Assembly (NCBI GenBank): GCA_028279505.1
Contig: JANQNP010000012.1
Coordinates: 1 to 64,000 of the forward strand
Source of the DNA: Dehalococcoidia bacterium
GTDB taxonomy: Bacteria; Chloroflexota; Dehalococcoidia; UBA2979
Direction of reading: 5' to 3'
Length of the DNA: 64,000 bases
Made by a program: the position numbers and the translations under genes. The notes below the pieces were generated by a model. It worked only from the letters and a program-made list of their open reading frames with translations, was not told the DNA's origin and searched no databases. How positions within the stretch are numbered: position 1 is the stretch's first letter; each line of letters starts with the position of its first letter. Of the stretch, positions 34,131-42,856 are shown piece by piece.

Positions 34131-34514
34131 TTATCCGCCGGCGAGCTTCACCCGGTGCCCGTCGCCTTCGAGGAGCGCCTTGAGCTTCTCCCGGTGATCG
34201 CCCTGGATCACCAGCACCCGCTCCTGCCGCGTCCCGCCCGTGCCGATCCGCTGCTTGCAGCGCTTCAGCACCGCATCGAGGTCGGCGTCGCTCCCCGGCA
34301 GCCCCACGACCAGCGTCCCCGGCTTGCCGCCCTTCGCCGACTTCCCGCGATGCAACCGCACGAAGCCATCCCCAGGGTCCGAGGGCAACGAATCCCTAAC
34401 CGGCCCGCGCCGCTGCTTCCCGCGCTTCGGCGGCCTCGAGGGCTTCGGTGGCCTCGAAGACCGCGACGGCTCGCGCACCTGCCCGCCGTCGCTCGACCAC
34501 ACGAGGTTGCTCAT
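34131..34514 (-). CDS. yciH: SUI1/eIF1-like translation factor
   Basis: This is a 127-residue protein. After a basic Pro/Arg-rich N-terminal region (about 1-50), the SUI1 domain reads VRLHRGKSAKGGKPGTLVVG, LPGSDADLDAVLKRCKQRIG and VLVIQGDHREKLKALLEGDG, ending RVKLAGG, the standard family pattern. Bacterial homologues such as YciH act in initiation-codon fidelity or stress. The gene stands alone; upstream is a long inverted repeat that probably terminates fabG. Confidence 0.92.
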   Translation of the reverse strand: MSNLVWSSDGGQVREPSRSSRPPKPSRPPKRGKQRRGPVRDSLPSDPGDGFVRLHRGKSAKGGKPGTLVVGLPGSDADLDAVLKRCKQRIGTGGTRQERVLVIQGDHREKLKALLEGDGHRVKLAGG

Positions 34515-34543
34515 GGCCTCGATCCTACCTGCCCTCGGAAGCA

Positions 34544-34579
34544 GCGAAGCCGCCTGCGGGGCGGCGCCGGCGGCTTCGC
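34544..34579 (-). terminator. Inverted repeat, probable fabG terminator
   Basis: Perfect 11-base arms, GCGAAGCCGCC at 34544-34554 and its complement at 34569-34579, enclose a 14-base GC-rich loop. It lies between fabG (ending at 34650) and the SUI1 gene (starting at 34514), both minus-strand, where a terminator for fabG is expected. No clear U-tail follows on the minus strand. Confidence 0.6.
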
Positions 34580-34649
34580 TCGAGGGTCGGATGCCCGCCA
34601 GGGCGGTCTGTCGAGGGTGCCCCCTCAGGGGCGCCGCTCGCGGCGGGTC

Positions 34650-35393
34650 TTACATGTACTGTCCACCGTTGAGGCTCATCTGCGCCCCGGTGTAGAAGCT
34701 TCCCTCCGTGCAGAGGAAGCGTACCGTGCTTGCAACCTCTTCGACTGTCCCGAAGCGTCCCAACGGGATCTGCGCGATCAGCGCCTCTTTGATCTTGTCG
34801 TCCAGCGCTTCGACCATGTCGGTCGCCACGAAGCCTGGGCACACCGCGTTCACCGTGATGTTGAACCGTGCCAGCTCCTTCGCGGCCGACTTCGAGAAGG
34901 CGATCATCCCCGCCTTCGCCGCCGCGTAGTTCGCCTGACCCAGGTTGCCCATCTGCCCGATGATCGAGGACATGTTGACGATGCGACCGTAATTGCGCTC
35001 CCGCATGCCGCCGACCACCGCGTTCGTGCAGTAGAACATCGAGGACAGGTCGGTCTCGATCACCGCCTGCCACTCCTCGACGGACATCCGCTGCACCGTC
35101 TTATCACGGTTGATGCCAGCGTTGTTGACGAGGATGTCGACCTTGCCGAACTGCTCCTCGGCAGCGCCGATTAGCTTCTGCGCGTCCTCCGGCTTCGACA
35201 CGTCGGCCTGCACGACCAGCGCCTGCACGCCCTCTGCCTCGATCGCCGCCTTGCAGCTCTCCGCCGCTTCCGCGTTCGAGGTGTAGTTGACGACGATGTT
35301 CGCGCCCTGCCGCGCCAGCTCAATCGCGCAGGCGCGGCCGATCCCGCGGCTCGCGCCTGTCACGACCGCAACTTGTCCGTCCAGTGCGCCCAT
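34650..35393 (-). CDS. fabG: 3-oxoacyl-ACP/acetoacetyl-CoA reductase (SDR family)
   Basis: This is a 247-residue short-chain dehydrogenase. The NADPH-binding TGASRGIGRACAIELARQG, the DVLVNNAG-equivalent VDILVNNAGINRDKT, the catalytic Ser in VNMSSIIG, the YAAAKAG Tyr-Lys pair and CPGFVATDM are all present. The ATG at 35393 follows GAGGGGA by 5 bases; a TTG just upstream is less likely. A MaoC-type hydratase gene lies upstream on the same strand (122-base gap). The pair would fit fatty acid, hydroxyacyl-CoA or polyhydroxyalkanoate metabolism; no synthase is present here to choose. Confidence 0.92.
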   Translation of the reverse strand: MGALDGQVAVVTGASRGIGRACAIELARQGANIVVNYTSNAEAAESCKAAIEAEGVQALVVQADVSKPEDAQKLIGAAEEQFGKVDILVNNAGINRDKTVQRMSVEEWQAVIETDLSSMFYCTNAVVGGMRERNYGRIVNMSSIIGQMGNLGQANYAAAKAGMIAFSKSAAKELARFNITVNAVCPGFVATDMVEALDDKIKEALIAQIPLGRFGTVEEVASTVRFLCTEGSFYTGAQMSLNGGQYM

Positions 35394-35515
35394 CAATGTC
35401 CCCTCATTCAGTGCTGTGCTTCGAGGTCACGCGAGCAGTCTGGGGTCGCGCGCCGTGCTGTCTGACGTTGCTGTTTGTAATCGAACTGCGGCATCCACGC
35501 ATCTCTGCGGAGTTC

Positions 35516-35944
35516 CTAGGCGTCGCTCAGCGCCTCCACCATGATGTTGGCCTCGCCGCGGATCACGTCCGTGCCGTCCTGGTTCGCCACCGTCGTGTTC
35601 AGCGTCAGCCGGCCGCGCTCCGCGTCCACCGCGGTCACCTCGACGTTCGCCGTGATCGTGTCGCCGGGCATCACCGGCGCGCGGAACTGCAGGTTCTGAC
35701 CGAGGTAGATCACCGCCTTGCCGGGTGCGAGCTTCGCGCCGATCGCCGCCGAGATCACCCCGGCGCCGAGCATCCCGTGCGCGATCGGCTGCTGGAACCG
35801 CGTGCGCGCGGCGTAGGCTGCGTCGGTGTGCAGCGGGTTGGTGTCGCCCGTGACCTGCGCGAACGACTCGATGTCGGCCGCCGTCACGCTCTTCTCGTAA
35901 CTCGCCGAGCTGCCGACCGTCAGCCCCTGGACCTCGTCTGCCAT
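35516..35944 (-). CDS. MaoC-like (R)-specific enoyl hydratase
   Basis: This is a 142-residue PhaJ/MaoC-type hydratase. The hydratase-2 motif is ESFAQVTGDTNPLHTDAAYA (Asp and His catalytic), followed by RFQQPIAHGMLGAGVISA and GQNLQFRAPVMPGDTITANV. GGGAGGG lies 5 bases before the ATG. It is upstream of fabG on the same strand and divergent from sufR; the 245-base intergenic region to sufR also contains the likely sufR promoter and operator. Confidence 0.9.
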   Translation of the reverse strand: MADEVQGLTVGSSASYEKSVTAADIESFAQVTGDTNPLHTDAAYAARTRFQQPIAHGMLGAGVISAAIGAKLAPGKAVIYLGQNLQFRAPVMPGDTITANVEVTAVDAERGRLTLNTTVANQDGTDVIRGEANIMVEALSDA

Positions 35945-36038
35945 CGTGCCCTCCCGTGGGTCGCGACAGGCGCGGTGTGCTGCCGCCGCCGCATGCTACG
36001 GGTGGCCGCGAAACCGCACAATGACGGTCGATTTCGAG

Positions 36039-36054
36039 CTTAATCAACATTAAG
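36039..36054 (+). promoter_or_regulatory. Inverted repeat, candidate SufR operator
   Basis: Perfect arms CTTAAT and ATTAAG flank CAAC, in an AT-rich patch between the maoC and sufR genes. It sits about 22 bases upstream of the proposed -35 box of the sufR promoter. Placement and symmetry suggest a repressor site; SufR autoregulates suf operons in other bacteria. Confidence 0.5.
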
Positions 36055-36075
36055 TGCAATAAAACGAAAGAAACG

Positions 36076-36104
36076 TTGACTACACCCCGATCCGGCGATA
36101 GCTT
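36076..36104 (+). promoter_or_regulatory. Sigma-70-type promoter of the suf operon
   Basis: TTGACT at 36076-36081 and TAGCTT at 36099-36104 are separated by 17 bases. The -35 box differs from TTGACA at one position; the -10 box is weaker. It lies 85 bases before the chosen sufR ATG. Confidence 0.55.
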
Positions 36105-36189
36105 GGCCTCATCAGGCGACCAACCGGCGCGCACCGACAGGCGCGCGACGACCACGGCCAGCGCAGCCAACGAGGTGGGAGGGCCATCG

Positions 36190-36846
36190 ATGGAGCAGAC
36201 GCGCGATGCGGTGATCCGACTGCTCCAGGAGCAGGGCGCCTCGACCGCCGCGGACCTCGCCGCCGAGATCGGCGTCTCCACCGGCTCGATCCGCCGCCAC
36301 ATGGACATCATGGTCGCCGAAGGCCTGCTCGACACCGAGCTGGTCCGCCAGCAGCGCGGCCGTCCCGTCACCCGCTACACGCTGAGCGAAGCCGGCGAGG
36401 AAGAGACCTCCGGCGCGAGCTACTCGCGCCTCCTCGACCGCATCTACCCCGCGCTCGCCAACATGAGCGCCGAGGAGGTCGGCGGCCGCGACGGGGCCGA
36501 GCTGGTCAACCTCCTGTTCGACCGCGTTGGTGCCTCGATGGCGCGCGACCACGCGCCGCGCATCACCTCCGAGGTCTTCGACGACCGCGTCCAGCAGGTC
36601 ACGGACGCCCTCCAGGAGGAGGGCATCCTCGACCTCGTTGAGCTGCGCGACGACATCGTCGTGCTCCGCAACTCCGCCTGCCCCGTGCGCTCCTGCGCCG
36701 AGGGCAATCACGCCATGTGCGACGCCGATCGAGGCGCGATCGAAGCGTTGATCGGCCTCCCCGTTGTGCAGTCCTCCACCGTCGCCAGCGGCGGCGAGGT
36801 CTGTGAGTACGTGGTGCGCCGGCCGGCGCCGGCGCGCACGAGGTAG
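36190..36846 (+). CDS. sufR: SufR iron-sulfur-sensing transcriptional regulator
   Basis: This is a 218-residue regulator heading the suf operon. A winged HTH occupies about residues 4-65 (AVIRLLQEQGASTAADLAAE, then STGSIRRHMDIMVAEGLLDT). The C-terminal part carries SACPVRSCAEGNHAMCDADR and a later GGEVCEYVV, supplying the Cys ligands for the [4Fe-4S] cluster known in SufR. With its cluster it represses suf expression; loss of the cluster relieves it. The ATG at 36190 has GGGAGGG 7 bases upstream, preferred over an upstream in-frame ATG at 36076 that falls in the promoter. sufC follows after 75 bases. Confidence 0.92.
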   Translation: MEQTRDAVIRLLQEQGASTAADLAAEIGVSTGSIRRHMDIMVAEGLLDTELVRQQRGRPVTRYTLSEAGEEETSGASYSRLLDRIYPALANMSAEEVGGRDGAELVNLLFDRVGASMARDHAPRITSEVFDDRVQQVTDALQEEGILDLVELRDDIVVLRNSACPVRSCAEGNHAMCDADRGAIEALIGLPVVQSSTVASGGEVCEYVVRRPAPARTR

Positions 36847-36921
36847 GTCCGCGCCGCAAGGGGCGGACCCAGAACGAAACAATCGCCGCGGCGCCTGCAG
36901 GCCACGGCTAGAGGAGATGAA

Positions 36922-37713
36922 GTGACAGCGATGAGCGACAAGATCCTGGAGGTCAACGACCTCCACGTCAGCATCGCGGACAAGCCGGAGCTACAGATCA
37001 TTCGAGGCGCCAACCTCGAGATCCGCCCCGGTGAGATCCACGCCCTGATGGGCCCGAACGGCTCAGGGAAGAGCACACTCGCGAACTCGATCGCCGGCAG
37101 CCCGGCCTACGAGGTCGACAGCGGCCAGATCCTGTTCCAGGGGCAGGACGTCACCGAGATGCCTGCCGACGAGCGCGCGCGCCTCGGCATGTTCCTCTCG
37201 TTCCAGTACCCGACCGCCATCCCCGGCGTCACGATGGTCAACTTCCTCCGCGAGGCCCTGAAGGCCCGCCGCGGCGAGGAGGTCCCGGCGCGCGAGTTCC
37301 TCGGCGAGCTCCGCGAGACCCTGAAGACGCTGAAGATGGACGAGAGCTTCGCCCGTCGCTACGTGAACGACGGCTTCTCCGGCGGTGAGAAGAAGCGCGC
37401 CGAGATTCTGCAGCTCGGCATGCTGAAGCCGAGCCTCGCCATCCTCGATGAGACGGACTCCGGTCTCGACGTCGACGCGCTCCGCACCGTCGCCGAGGGC
37501 GTCAACGCCCTCCGCACGCCGGACATCGGCATCCTCATCATCACGCACTACGAGCGGATCCTGAACTACATCACGCCGGACGTCGTCCACATCCTCGTCG
37601 ACGGCCGGATCGTGAAGTCAGGCGACTTCGCCCTGGCGAAGGAGATCGAAGCCAACGGCTACGACCCGATCCTCGAAGAGCTCGGAATCGCTGGGGAGGC
37701 GGTCACGGCATGA
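36922..37713 (+). CDS. sufC: SufC, Fe-S assembly ATPase
   Basis: This is a 263-residue ABC-type ATPase that powers the SufBCD scaffold. Walker A is [11 protein letters not shown], the Q-loop region is [20 protein letters not shown], the signature is [10 protein letters not shown], Walker B is [12 protein letters not shown] and the switch His is IITHYERIL. The hallmark Suf stretch [11 protein letters not shown] is also present. A GTG at 36922 with GAGGAG 6 bases upstream is used; ATG at 36931 is an alternative. Its stop overlaps the sufB start by 4 bases. Confidence 0.96.
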   Translation: MTAMSDKILEVNDLHVSIADKPELQIIRGANLEIRPGEIHALMGPNGSGKSTLANSIAGSPAYEVDSGQILFQGQDVTEMPADERARLGMFLSFQYPTAIPGVTMVNFLREALKARRGEEVPAREFLGELRETLKTLKMDESFARRYVNDGFSGGEKKRAEILQLGMLKPSLAILDETDSGLDVDALRTVAEGVNALRTPDIGILIITHYERILNYITPDVVHILVDGRIVKSGDFALAKEIEANGYDPILEELGIAGEAVTA

Positions 37714-39143
37714 CCACTCAGAAGGAAACGACTTCCAAGGACATCGCGCGCGACGCGGTCGGCGAATACCAGTGGGGCTTTCACGACGACGAGAAGCCGC
37801 TGTTCATGGCCGAGAAGGGCCTGAACGAGGACGTCATCCGCGGCATGTCGCAGATGAAGGACGAGCCCGAGTGGATGCTCGAGTACCGCCTCGACGCGTA
37901 CCGCCAGTTCCTCGAGATCCCCGACCCCAAGTGGGCGGGTAGCCCGGAGCTGCTCGAGGCGATCGACTTCGACGACATCCACTACTACGTGAAGGCGACC
38001 GACCAGGACGCCACGAGCTGGGATGACGTCCCGGAGTACATCAAGGACACCTTCGACAAGCTCGGCATTCCCGAGGCCGAGCGGCAGTTCCTCGCCGGCG
38101 CCGGCGCGCAGTACGACTCCGAGGTCGTCTACCACAACATCCGTGAGGACCTGGAGAAGCAGGGCGTCGTCTTCCTCGGCATGGACCAGGGGCTCGAGGA
38201 GTTCCCGGAGATCGTCCAGGAGCACTTCGGGACGGTGATCCCCTCCGGGGACAACCGCTACGCCGCGCTGAACTCGGCGGTGTGGTCCGGTGGCTCGTTC
38301 ATCTACGTGCCGCCGGGCGTGCACGTCGACGTGCCGCTGCAGGCGTACTTCCGCATCAACACCGAGAACATGGGCCAGTTCGAGCGCACGCTGATCATCG
38401 CCGACGAGGGCAGCTACGTGCACTACGTCGAGGGCTGCACGGCGCCGATCTACTCGACCTCGTCGCTGCACTCGGCGGTGGTCGAGATCGTCGTGAAGAA
38501 GGACGCCCGCGTCCGCTACACGACGATTCAGAACTGGTCGAACAACGTCTACAACCTCGTGACCAAGCGTGCCGTCGCGCACGACAACGCGGTCATGGAG
38601 TGGGTCGACGGCAACCTCGGCTCGAAGCTGACCATGAAGTACCCGTCCGTCTACCTGATGGGCGAGGGCGCGCACGGCGAGATCCTCTCGCTCGCGTTCG
38701 CCGGCGACGGTCAGCACCAGGACGCGGGCGGCAAGGTCGTCCACGTCGCGCCGAACACCACCTCCGCGATCGTCTCGAAGTCCGTGTCCCGCGGCGCCGG
38801 CCGCTCCTCCTACCGAGGGCTGCTCAAGGTCCACGACGGCGCGGAGAACTCCAGCTCCACCGTCCGCTGTGACGCGCTGCTGCTCGATGAGCATTCCCGT
38901 TCGGACACCTACCCGACGATGGAGGTCGACGAGGAGCGGGTGAACATCGGCCACGAGGCCTCGGTCTCCAAGCTCGGTGAGGAGCAGCTCTTCTACCTGA
39001 TGTCCCGGGGCATCAACGAAGAGGACGCCGCGAAGATGGTCGTCAACGGCTTCGTTGAGCCGATCGTGAAGGAGCTCCCGATGGAGTACGCGATCGAGCT
39101 GAACCGCCTGATCGAGCTCCAGATGGAAGGGTCGGTCGGCTGA
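37710..39143 (+). CDS. sufB: SufB, Fe-S scaffold subunit
   Basis: This is a 477-residue scaffold protein on which the nascent cluster forms. It has the N-terminal [20 protein letters not shown], the beta-helix core ([20 protein letters not shown], then [20 protein letters not shown]), the conserved [20 protein letters not shown] stretch and the terminal [20 protein letters not shown]. Length is normal. It overlaps sufC by 4 bases and sufD by 1 base (TGATG), so the three are translationally coupled. Confidence 0.97.
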   Translation: MTTQKETTSKDIARDAVGEYQWGFHDDEKPLFMAEKGLNEDVIRGMSQMKDEPEWMLEYRLDAYRQFLEIPDPKWAGSPELLEAIDFDDIHYYVKATDQDATSWDDVPEYIKDTFDKLGIPEAERQFLAGAGAQYDSEVVYHNIREDLEKQGVVFLGMDQGLEEFPEIVQEHFGTVIPSGDNRYAALNSAVWSGGSFIYVPPGVHVDVPLQAYFRINTENMGQFERTLIIADEGSYVHYVEGCTAPIYSTSSLHSAVVEIVVKKDARVRYTTIQNWSNNVYNLVTKRAVAHDNAVMEWVDGNLGSKLTMKYPSVYLMGEGAHGEILSLAFAGDGQHQDAGGKVVHVAPNTTSAIVSKSVSRGAGRSSYRGLLKVHDGAENSSSTVRCDALLLDEHSRSDTYPTMEVDEERVNIGHEASVSKLGEEQLFYLMSRGINEEDAAKMVVNGFVEPIVKELPMEYAIELNRLIELQMEGSVG

Positions 39144-40381
39144 TGTCCGACACAGTTGCCCTGCTCCCCGCCTACGCCGAGGACGGCGTCGTCGCCGGTG
39201 CTCAGGCGCGCTCCGAGCCCGACTGGCTCCTCGCGCGACGCCGCGAGGCCGCTCGGGCCTTCGATGCCACGCCGATGCCGACGACGCAGCTGCGCCCGTG
39301 GAAGTACACGGGCGTCAGCGACCTCGTCATCGAGTCGTGGGCGCCCTGGTCGCCCCAGCTCACGATCGAGGCGCCGGCCCTCGATGGTGACGCCTTTGCG
39401 GGCTCGCTTGCCGAGGCGGCGAGCGACGCGACGCACGGCGACGCGGTCCGCGAGCGCCTCGGCTCCGTGGTCACCGCGACCGAGGGTCGCTTCATCGCTG
39501 CCAACGCGGCGCAGTGGGAGGACGGCGTCTACGTCCGCCTCCCGAGGGCGACCACCCTCGAGAAGCCCGTCGTCGTCACCCTCGACGCCACCGGCGCCCC
39601 GGCAGGCGCCGCCGTCTACCCGCGCATCCTCATCGATGCCGGCGCGGCAGCCGAGGCCTCCGTGGTCATTCGCTTCACCTCGAACGACCAGCCGCTGCTC
39701 GTCTCGAGCGTGATCGAGATGCACGCCGAGCAAGACGCGCGGGTGCGCGTGCTCCTCGATGATCGCTGGGGCGCGCAGACGAAGGAGTTCACAACGGCGC
39801 GCAGCCGAGTTGGCAAGGGCGCGGACGTGCAGCTCTCGTCGCTCGCCATCGGCGGGCAGGTGATCAAGCAGACGGTCGAGTCGCTGATCGAGGGCGAGGG
39901 CGCGAACTCAACGATCCGTGGTGTCGCCCTCGGTGACCACGACCAGCACTTCGACTTCGTCACGCTCCAGGACCACATCGGCCCGAAGTCGACCTCGGAC
40001 GTGGAGATCAAGGCCGCCCTCGCTGGCGCGTCCAAGTCGATCTACTACGGCGTCACCCGCGTCGAGGTCTCGGCGAAGGGCTCGCAGGCGGAGCAGGTGA
40101 ACCGCAACCTGCTGCTCTCCAGCGACGCCAAGGCGGACTCCGACCCGGTCCTCGAGATCCTGACCTCGGACGTGATCCGCTGCGGCCACGGCGCCACGGT
40201 CGGCCCGGTCGACGAGGAGGCCCTGTTCTACCTCCAGAGCCGCGGTCTCCCGCGTCGCGCCGCGTTCCAGCTCCTCGTTGCCGGCTTCTTCCAGTCGGTG
40301 ATCCAGGATGTGCCGATCGACGGACTTGCCGAAGAGCTCGAGACGCTCGTCGTCGACAAGCTCGCCGCCGCCGAACTGTAG
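39143..40381 (+). CDS. sufD: SufD, Fe-S scaffold subunit
   Basis: This is a 412-residue partner of SufB in the SufBC2D complex. It shows the SufBD core in the second half (DVQLSSLAIGGQVIKQTVES, then DHDQHFDFVTLQDHIGPKST) and the C-terminal CGHGATVGPVDEEALFYLQSRG, with the conserved Cys and His of the SufD-type terminus. The N-terminal 100 residues are more variable, as is usual for SufD. It overlaps sufB by one base and is followed 32 bases later by the Rieske ferredoxin gene. Confidence 0.95.
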   Translation: MSDTVALLPAYAEDGVVAGAQARSEPDWLLARRREAARAFDATPMPTTQLRPWKYTGVSDLVIESWAPWSPQLTIEAPALDGDAFAGSLAEAASDATHGDAVRERLGSVVTATEGRFIAANAAQWEDGVYVRLPRATTLEKPVVVTLDATGAPAGAAVYPRILIDAGAAAEASVVIRFTSNDQPLLVSSVIEMHAEQDARVRVLLDDRWGAQTKEFTTARSRVGKGADVQLSSLAIGGQVIKQTVESLIEGEGANSTIRGVALGDHDQHFDFVTLQDHIGPKSTSDVEIKAALAGASKSIYYGVTRVEVSAKGSQAEQVNRNLLLSSDAKADSDPVLEILTSDVIRCGHGATVGPVDEEALFYLQSRGLPRRAAFQLLVAGFFQSVIQDVPIDGLAEELETLVVDKLAAAEL

Positions 40382-40413
40382 AAGCGAAGACGGAGCGTTA
40401 GATCGGACTGCCA

Positions 40414-40740
40414 GTGACCGGCGAGCGCGTCTGCGCCATCGACGACATCCCCGAGGGCGAGGTCCGGGTGGTCGCGTGCGCGGGCCGCTCGCTGGCTCTG
40501 AGCAACGTCGATGGCGAGCTCTACGCCATCGACAACGTTTGCACCCACGACGATGGTCCGCTCGGCGAGGGGCGCCTCCAACGAGGGCGCGTCATCTGCC
40601 CGCGCCACGGCGCCGCCTTCGACGCGAAGACCGGCAAGGCGCTCACCCTCCCCGCCGTTCGCGACGTCTCGGCCTATCCCGTGACCGTCGATGGTGACAA
40701 CGTGCTCGTTGACTGCGCAGACGCAGAAGGGGCGAGCTGA
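40414..40740 (+). CDS. Rieske-type [2Fe-2S] ferredoxin in the suf operon
   Basis: This is a 108-residue soluble Rieske ferredoxin. Ligands lie in NVCTHDDGPLGEG (Cys and His) and ICPRHGAAFDAKTGKA (Cys and His). It has no membrane helix and no disulfide Cys pair, so it resembles dioxygenase-type ferredoxins. Rieske ferredoxins at this position of suf operons are seen in several high-GC bacteria, where they may donate electrons during assembly or be a client; the exact role is open. A GTG start is used. Its stop overlaps the sufS ATG by one base. Confidence 0.9.
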   Translation: MTGERVCAIDDIPEGEVRVVACAGRSLALSNVDGELYAIDNVCTHDDGPLGEGRLQRGRVICPRHGAAFDAKTGKALTLPAVRDVSAYPVTVDGDNVLVDCADAEGAS

Positions 40741-42014
40741 TGGTCCAGCAGGCCATCCCCGAGGGCCAGGCGACGCCACGCGCCTACGACATCGCCAAGA
40801 TCCGGCGCGACTTCCCGATCCTGAACCGGGACGTCGCCTCGGGGGCGAAGCTCGTCTACCTCGACAACGCCGCCACCTCGCAGCGCCCGGTGCAGGTGAT
40901 CGCCGAGATCACCCGCTTCTACCGCGATCACAACGCCAACATTCACCGCGGCGTCCACACCCTCTCGCAGGAAGCCACCGGCCTCTACGAGGGCGTGCGC
41001 GAGACCACCCGCGCCTTCATCAATGCGCCCGAGGCGCGTGAGATCGTCTTCACCTCGGGTACCACGGAGGCCGTCAACCTCGTTGCCCACGGCTGGGCGC
41101 GCAAGTTCCTCCAGCCCGGAGACGAGATCGTCGCCACCGAGCTGGAGCACCACTCCAACATCGTCCCGTGGCAGATGCTCCGCGACGAGCGCGGCATCGA
41201 GCTGAAATTCATCCCGATGCTGGCCGACGGCACCCTGGACATGGATGCGGCGCGCGAGCTGATCGGCCCGAAGACGAAGCTCCTCGCGGTCAGCGCGATG
41301 TCGAACGCGCTCGGCACGATCCTCCCCCTCGAGGAGCTCGTACCCCTCGCCAAGGCCCATGGCGCCACCGTCCTCGTCGACGCCGCTCAGGCCGTGCCGC
41401 ACATGCCCATCGACGTGCAGGCGCTCGACGTCGACTTCGTCGCCTTCTCCGCCCACAAGATGCTCGGACCGACGGGCGTCGGGGTGCTCTGGGGGCGCTT
41501 CGAGCTGCTGGATGCGATGGATCCGTTCATGGGCGGCGGGGACATGATCCTCACCGTCACGACCGAGGAGTCCACGTGGGCCGAGGTCCCAGCGAAGCTT
41601 GAGGCCGGGACGCCGAACATCGGGGGTGTGGTCGGCTTCGGGGCGGCGCTCCGGTACCTCGACGAGCTGGGCATGGATCAGGTCCGCGCCCATGAGCTCG
41701 ACCTCACGAGGTACGCGCTCGCCCGCCTCGGCGACGTGCCCGGCGTGACCATCTACGGCCCCGACAACGCCGAGGACCGGGGTGGCGTTGTCTCCTTCTC
41801 GCTCGAAGACGTCCACCCGCACGACATCGGCCAGGTGCTCGACGACCAGGGCGTCGCCATTCGCGCCGGCCATCACTGCGCGCAGCCCGTGATGGCCGCG
41901 CTCGAGGTGCCCGCCACCGCCCGCGCCTCCTTCTACATCTACAACACCCGTGACGAGGTGGACTCGCTCGTCAGCGCGGTCGAGGCGACGAGCCGCATGT
42001 TTGGGACAGGCTGA
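40740..42014 (+). CDS. sufS: SufS, group II cysteine desulfurase
   Basis: This is a 424-residue PLP enzyme supplying persulfide sulfur to SufU. It has VYLDNAATSQRPVQVIAEIT, HRGVHTLSQEATGLYEG, the PLP-Lys in FSAHKMLGPTGVGVLWG and the short active-site loop RAGHHCAQPVMAALEV, which marks group II (SufS) rather than IscS. It begins one base inside the Rieske stop and ends one base inside the sufU start (TGATG). The last part ASFYIYNTRDEVDSLV is typical. Confidence 0.97.
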   Translation: MVQQAIPEGQATPRAYDIAKIRRDFPILNRDVASGAKLVYLDNAATSQRPVQVIAEITRFYRDHNANIHRGVHTLSQEATGLYEGVRETTRAFINAPEAREIVFTSGTTEAVNLVAHGWARKFLQPGDEIVATELEHHSNIVPWQMLRDERGIELKFIPMLADGTLDMDAARELIGPKTKLLAVSAMSNALGTILPLEELVPLAKAHGATVLVDAAQAVPHMPIDVQALDVDFVAFSAHKMLGPTGVGVLWGRFELLDAMDPFMGGGDMILTVTTEESTWAEVPAKLEAGTPNIGGVVGFGAALRYLDELGMDQVRAHELDLTRYALARLGDVPGVTIYGPDNAEDRGGVVSFSLEDVHPHDIGQVLDDQGVAIRAGHHCAQPVMAALEVPATARASFYIYNTRDEVDSLVSAVEATSRMFGTG

Positions 42015-42511
42015 TGACCGCCACCCGTGATCTGGAATCGGGCGGGAGCCTGATGGATGACCTCTACCGTGAGGTCATCCTCGAGCACTACCGCAGCCCG
42101 CGGAATCGCGGCGAGCTCGACACGCCGACCTGCAGCGCCGACGGCGCCAATCCGCTCTGCGGCGACCAGATCCACATCGAATTGATCCTCGACGGCGATG
42201 AGATCGTCGATCTCAAGTTCAGCGGCGAGGGCTGTTCCATCTCCCAGGCCTCCGCGTCGATGATGACCGAGCAGGTGCGCGGCCACGACCGCGACCACGC
42301 GCAGGCTGCGTCGGACGCCTTCCAGCAGCTCATGCTGACCGGCGAGCCGGGCGAGTTTGACCTCGGCGACAGCGAGATGCTCGCCGGCGTCGCCAAGTTC
42401 CCGGCGCGCGTGAAGTGCGCCTCGCTCGCCTGGAAGACGCTCGAACAGGCATTGAAGACCGACTCGACCGAGCCGGTGACCACCGATGAGAGGACTGCCG
42501 ACCATGGCTGA
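42014..42511 (+). CDS. sufU: SufU, zinc-dependent sulfur acceptor
   Basis: This is a 165-residue SufU/IscU-like protein. It carries the SufU Cys-Asp pattern: ADGANPLCGDQI, GEGCSISQASASMM and RVKCASLAWKTLEQAL, with the roughly 19-residue insertion between the second and third Cys that marks SufU. In SufU a Zn at these residues exchanges with the SufS persulfide. It overlaps the following SufT-like gene by 8 bases. Confidence 0.95.
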   Translation: MTATRDLESGGSLMDDLYREVILEHYRSPRNRGELDTPTCSADGANPLCGDQIHIELILDGDEIVDLKFSGEGCSISQASASMMTEQVRGHDRDHAQAASDAFQQLMLTGEPGEFDLGDSEMLAGVAKFPARVKCASLAWKTLEQALKTDSTEPVTTDERTADHG

Positions 42512-42833
42512 GGCAGAAACGAAGAAGAGCCCCACCACCGATGAGCTGTGGGCAGTCCTCAAAACCGTCGAGGACCCCGAGCTCCACATGAGCATCGTCG
42601 AGCTCGGCCTCGTCTACGACGTCGTTGTCGACGACGAAGGCATGGTCACCGTCGACATGACCCTGACCTCGCCGGCCTGCCCCGTCGGACCCCTCCTGCA
42701 GGGCATGATCTACCACAAGGCCACCGAGGTAGAGGGCGTCGAAGACGTCGAGGTGAACCTCGTCTGGAGCCCGCCCTGGGACCCGCGAGAGATGGCCTCC
42801 GAGGAGGTCAAGATGGCGCTGGGGATCTGGTAG
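42504..42833 (+). CDS. sufT: SufT-like MIP18/DUF59 Fe-S assembly factor
   Basis: This is a 109-residue DUF59 (MIP18/PaaD-type) protein. It has the VEDPELHMSIVELGLVYDVV core, MTLTSPACPVGPLLQGMI with the conserved Cys, and VNLVWSPPWDPREM. Placement at the end of the suf operon supports SufT, a factor for Fe-S maturation under high demand. The ATG at 42504 lies 9 bases after GAGAGGA and 5 bases before the sufU stop triplet; an in-frame ATG at 42486 would lengthen it by 6 residues. A short spacer then leads to a convergent gene. Confidence 0.92.
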   Translation: MAEAETKKSPTTDELWAVLKTVEDPELHMSIVELGLVYDVVVDDEGMVTVDMTLTSPACPVGPLLQGMIYHKATEVEGVEDVEVNLVWSPPWDPREMASEEVKMALGIW

Positions 42834-42856
42834 CGAGCCTTAGTCGTTCGACCTCG

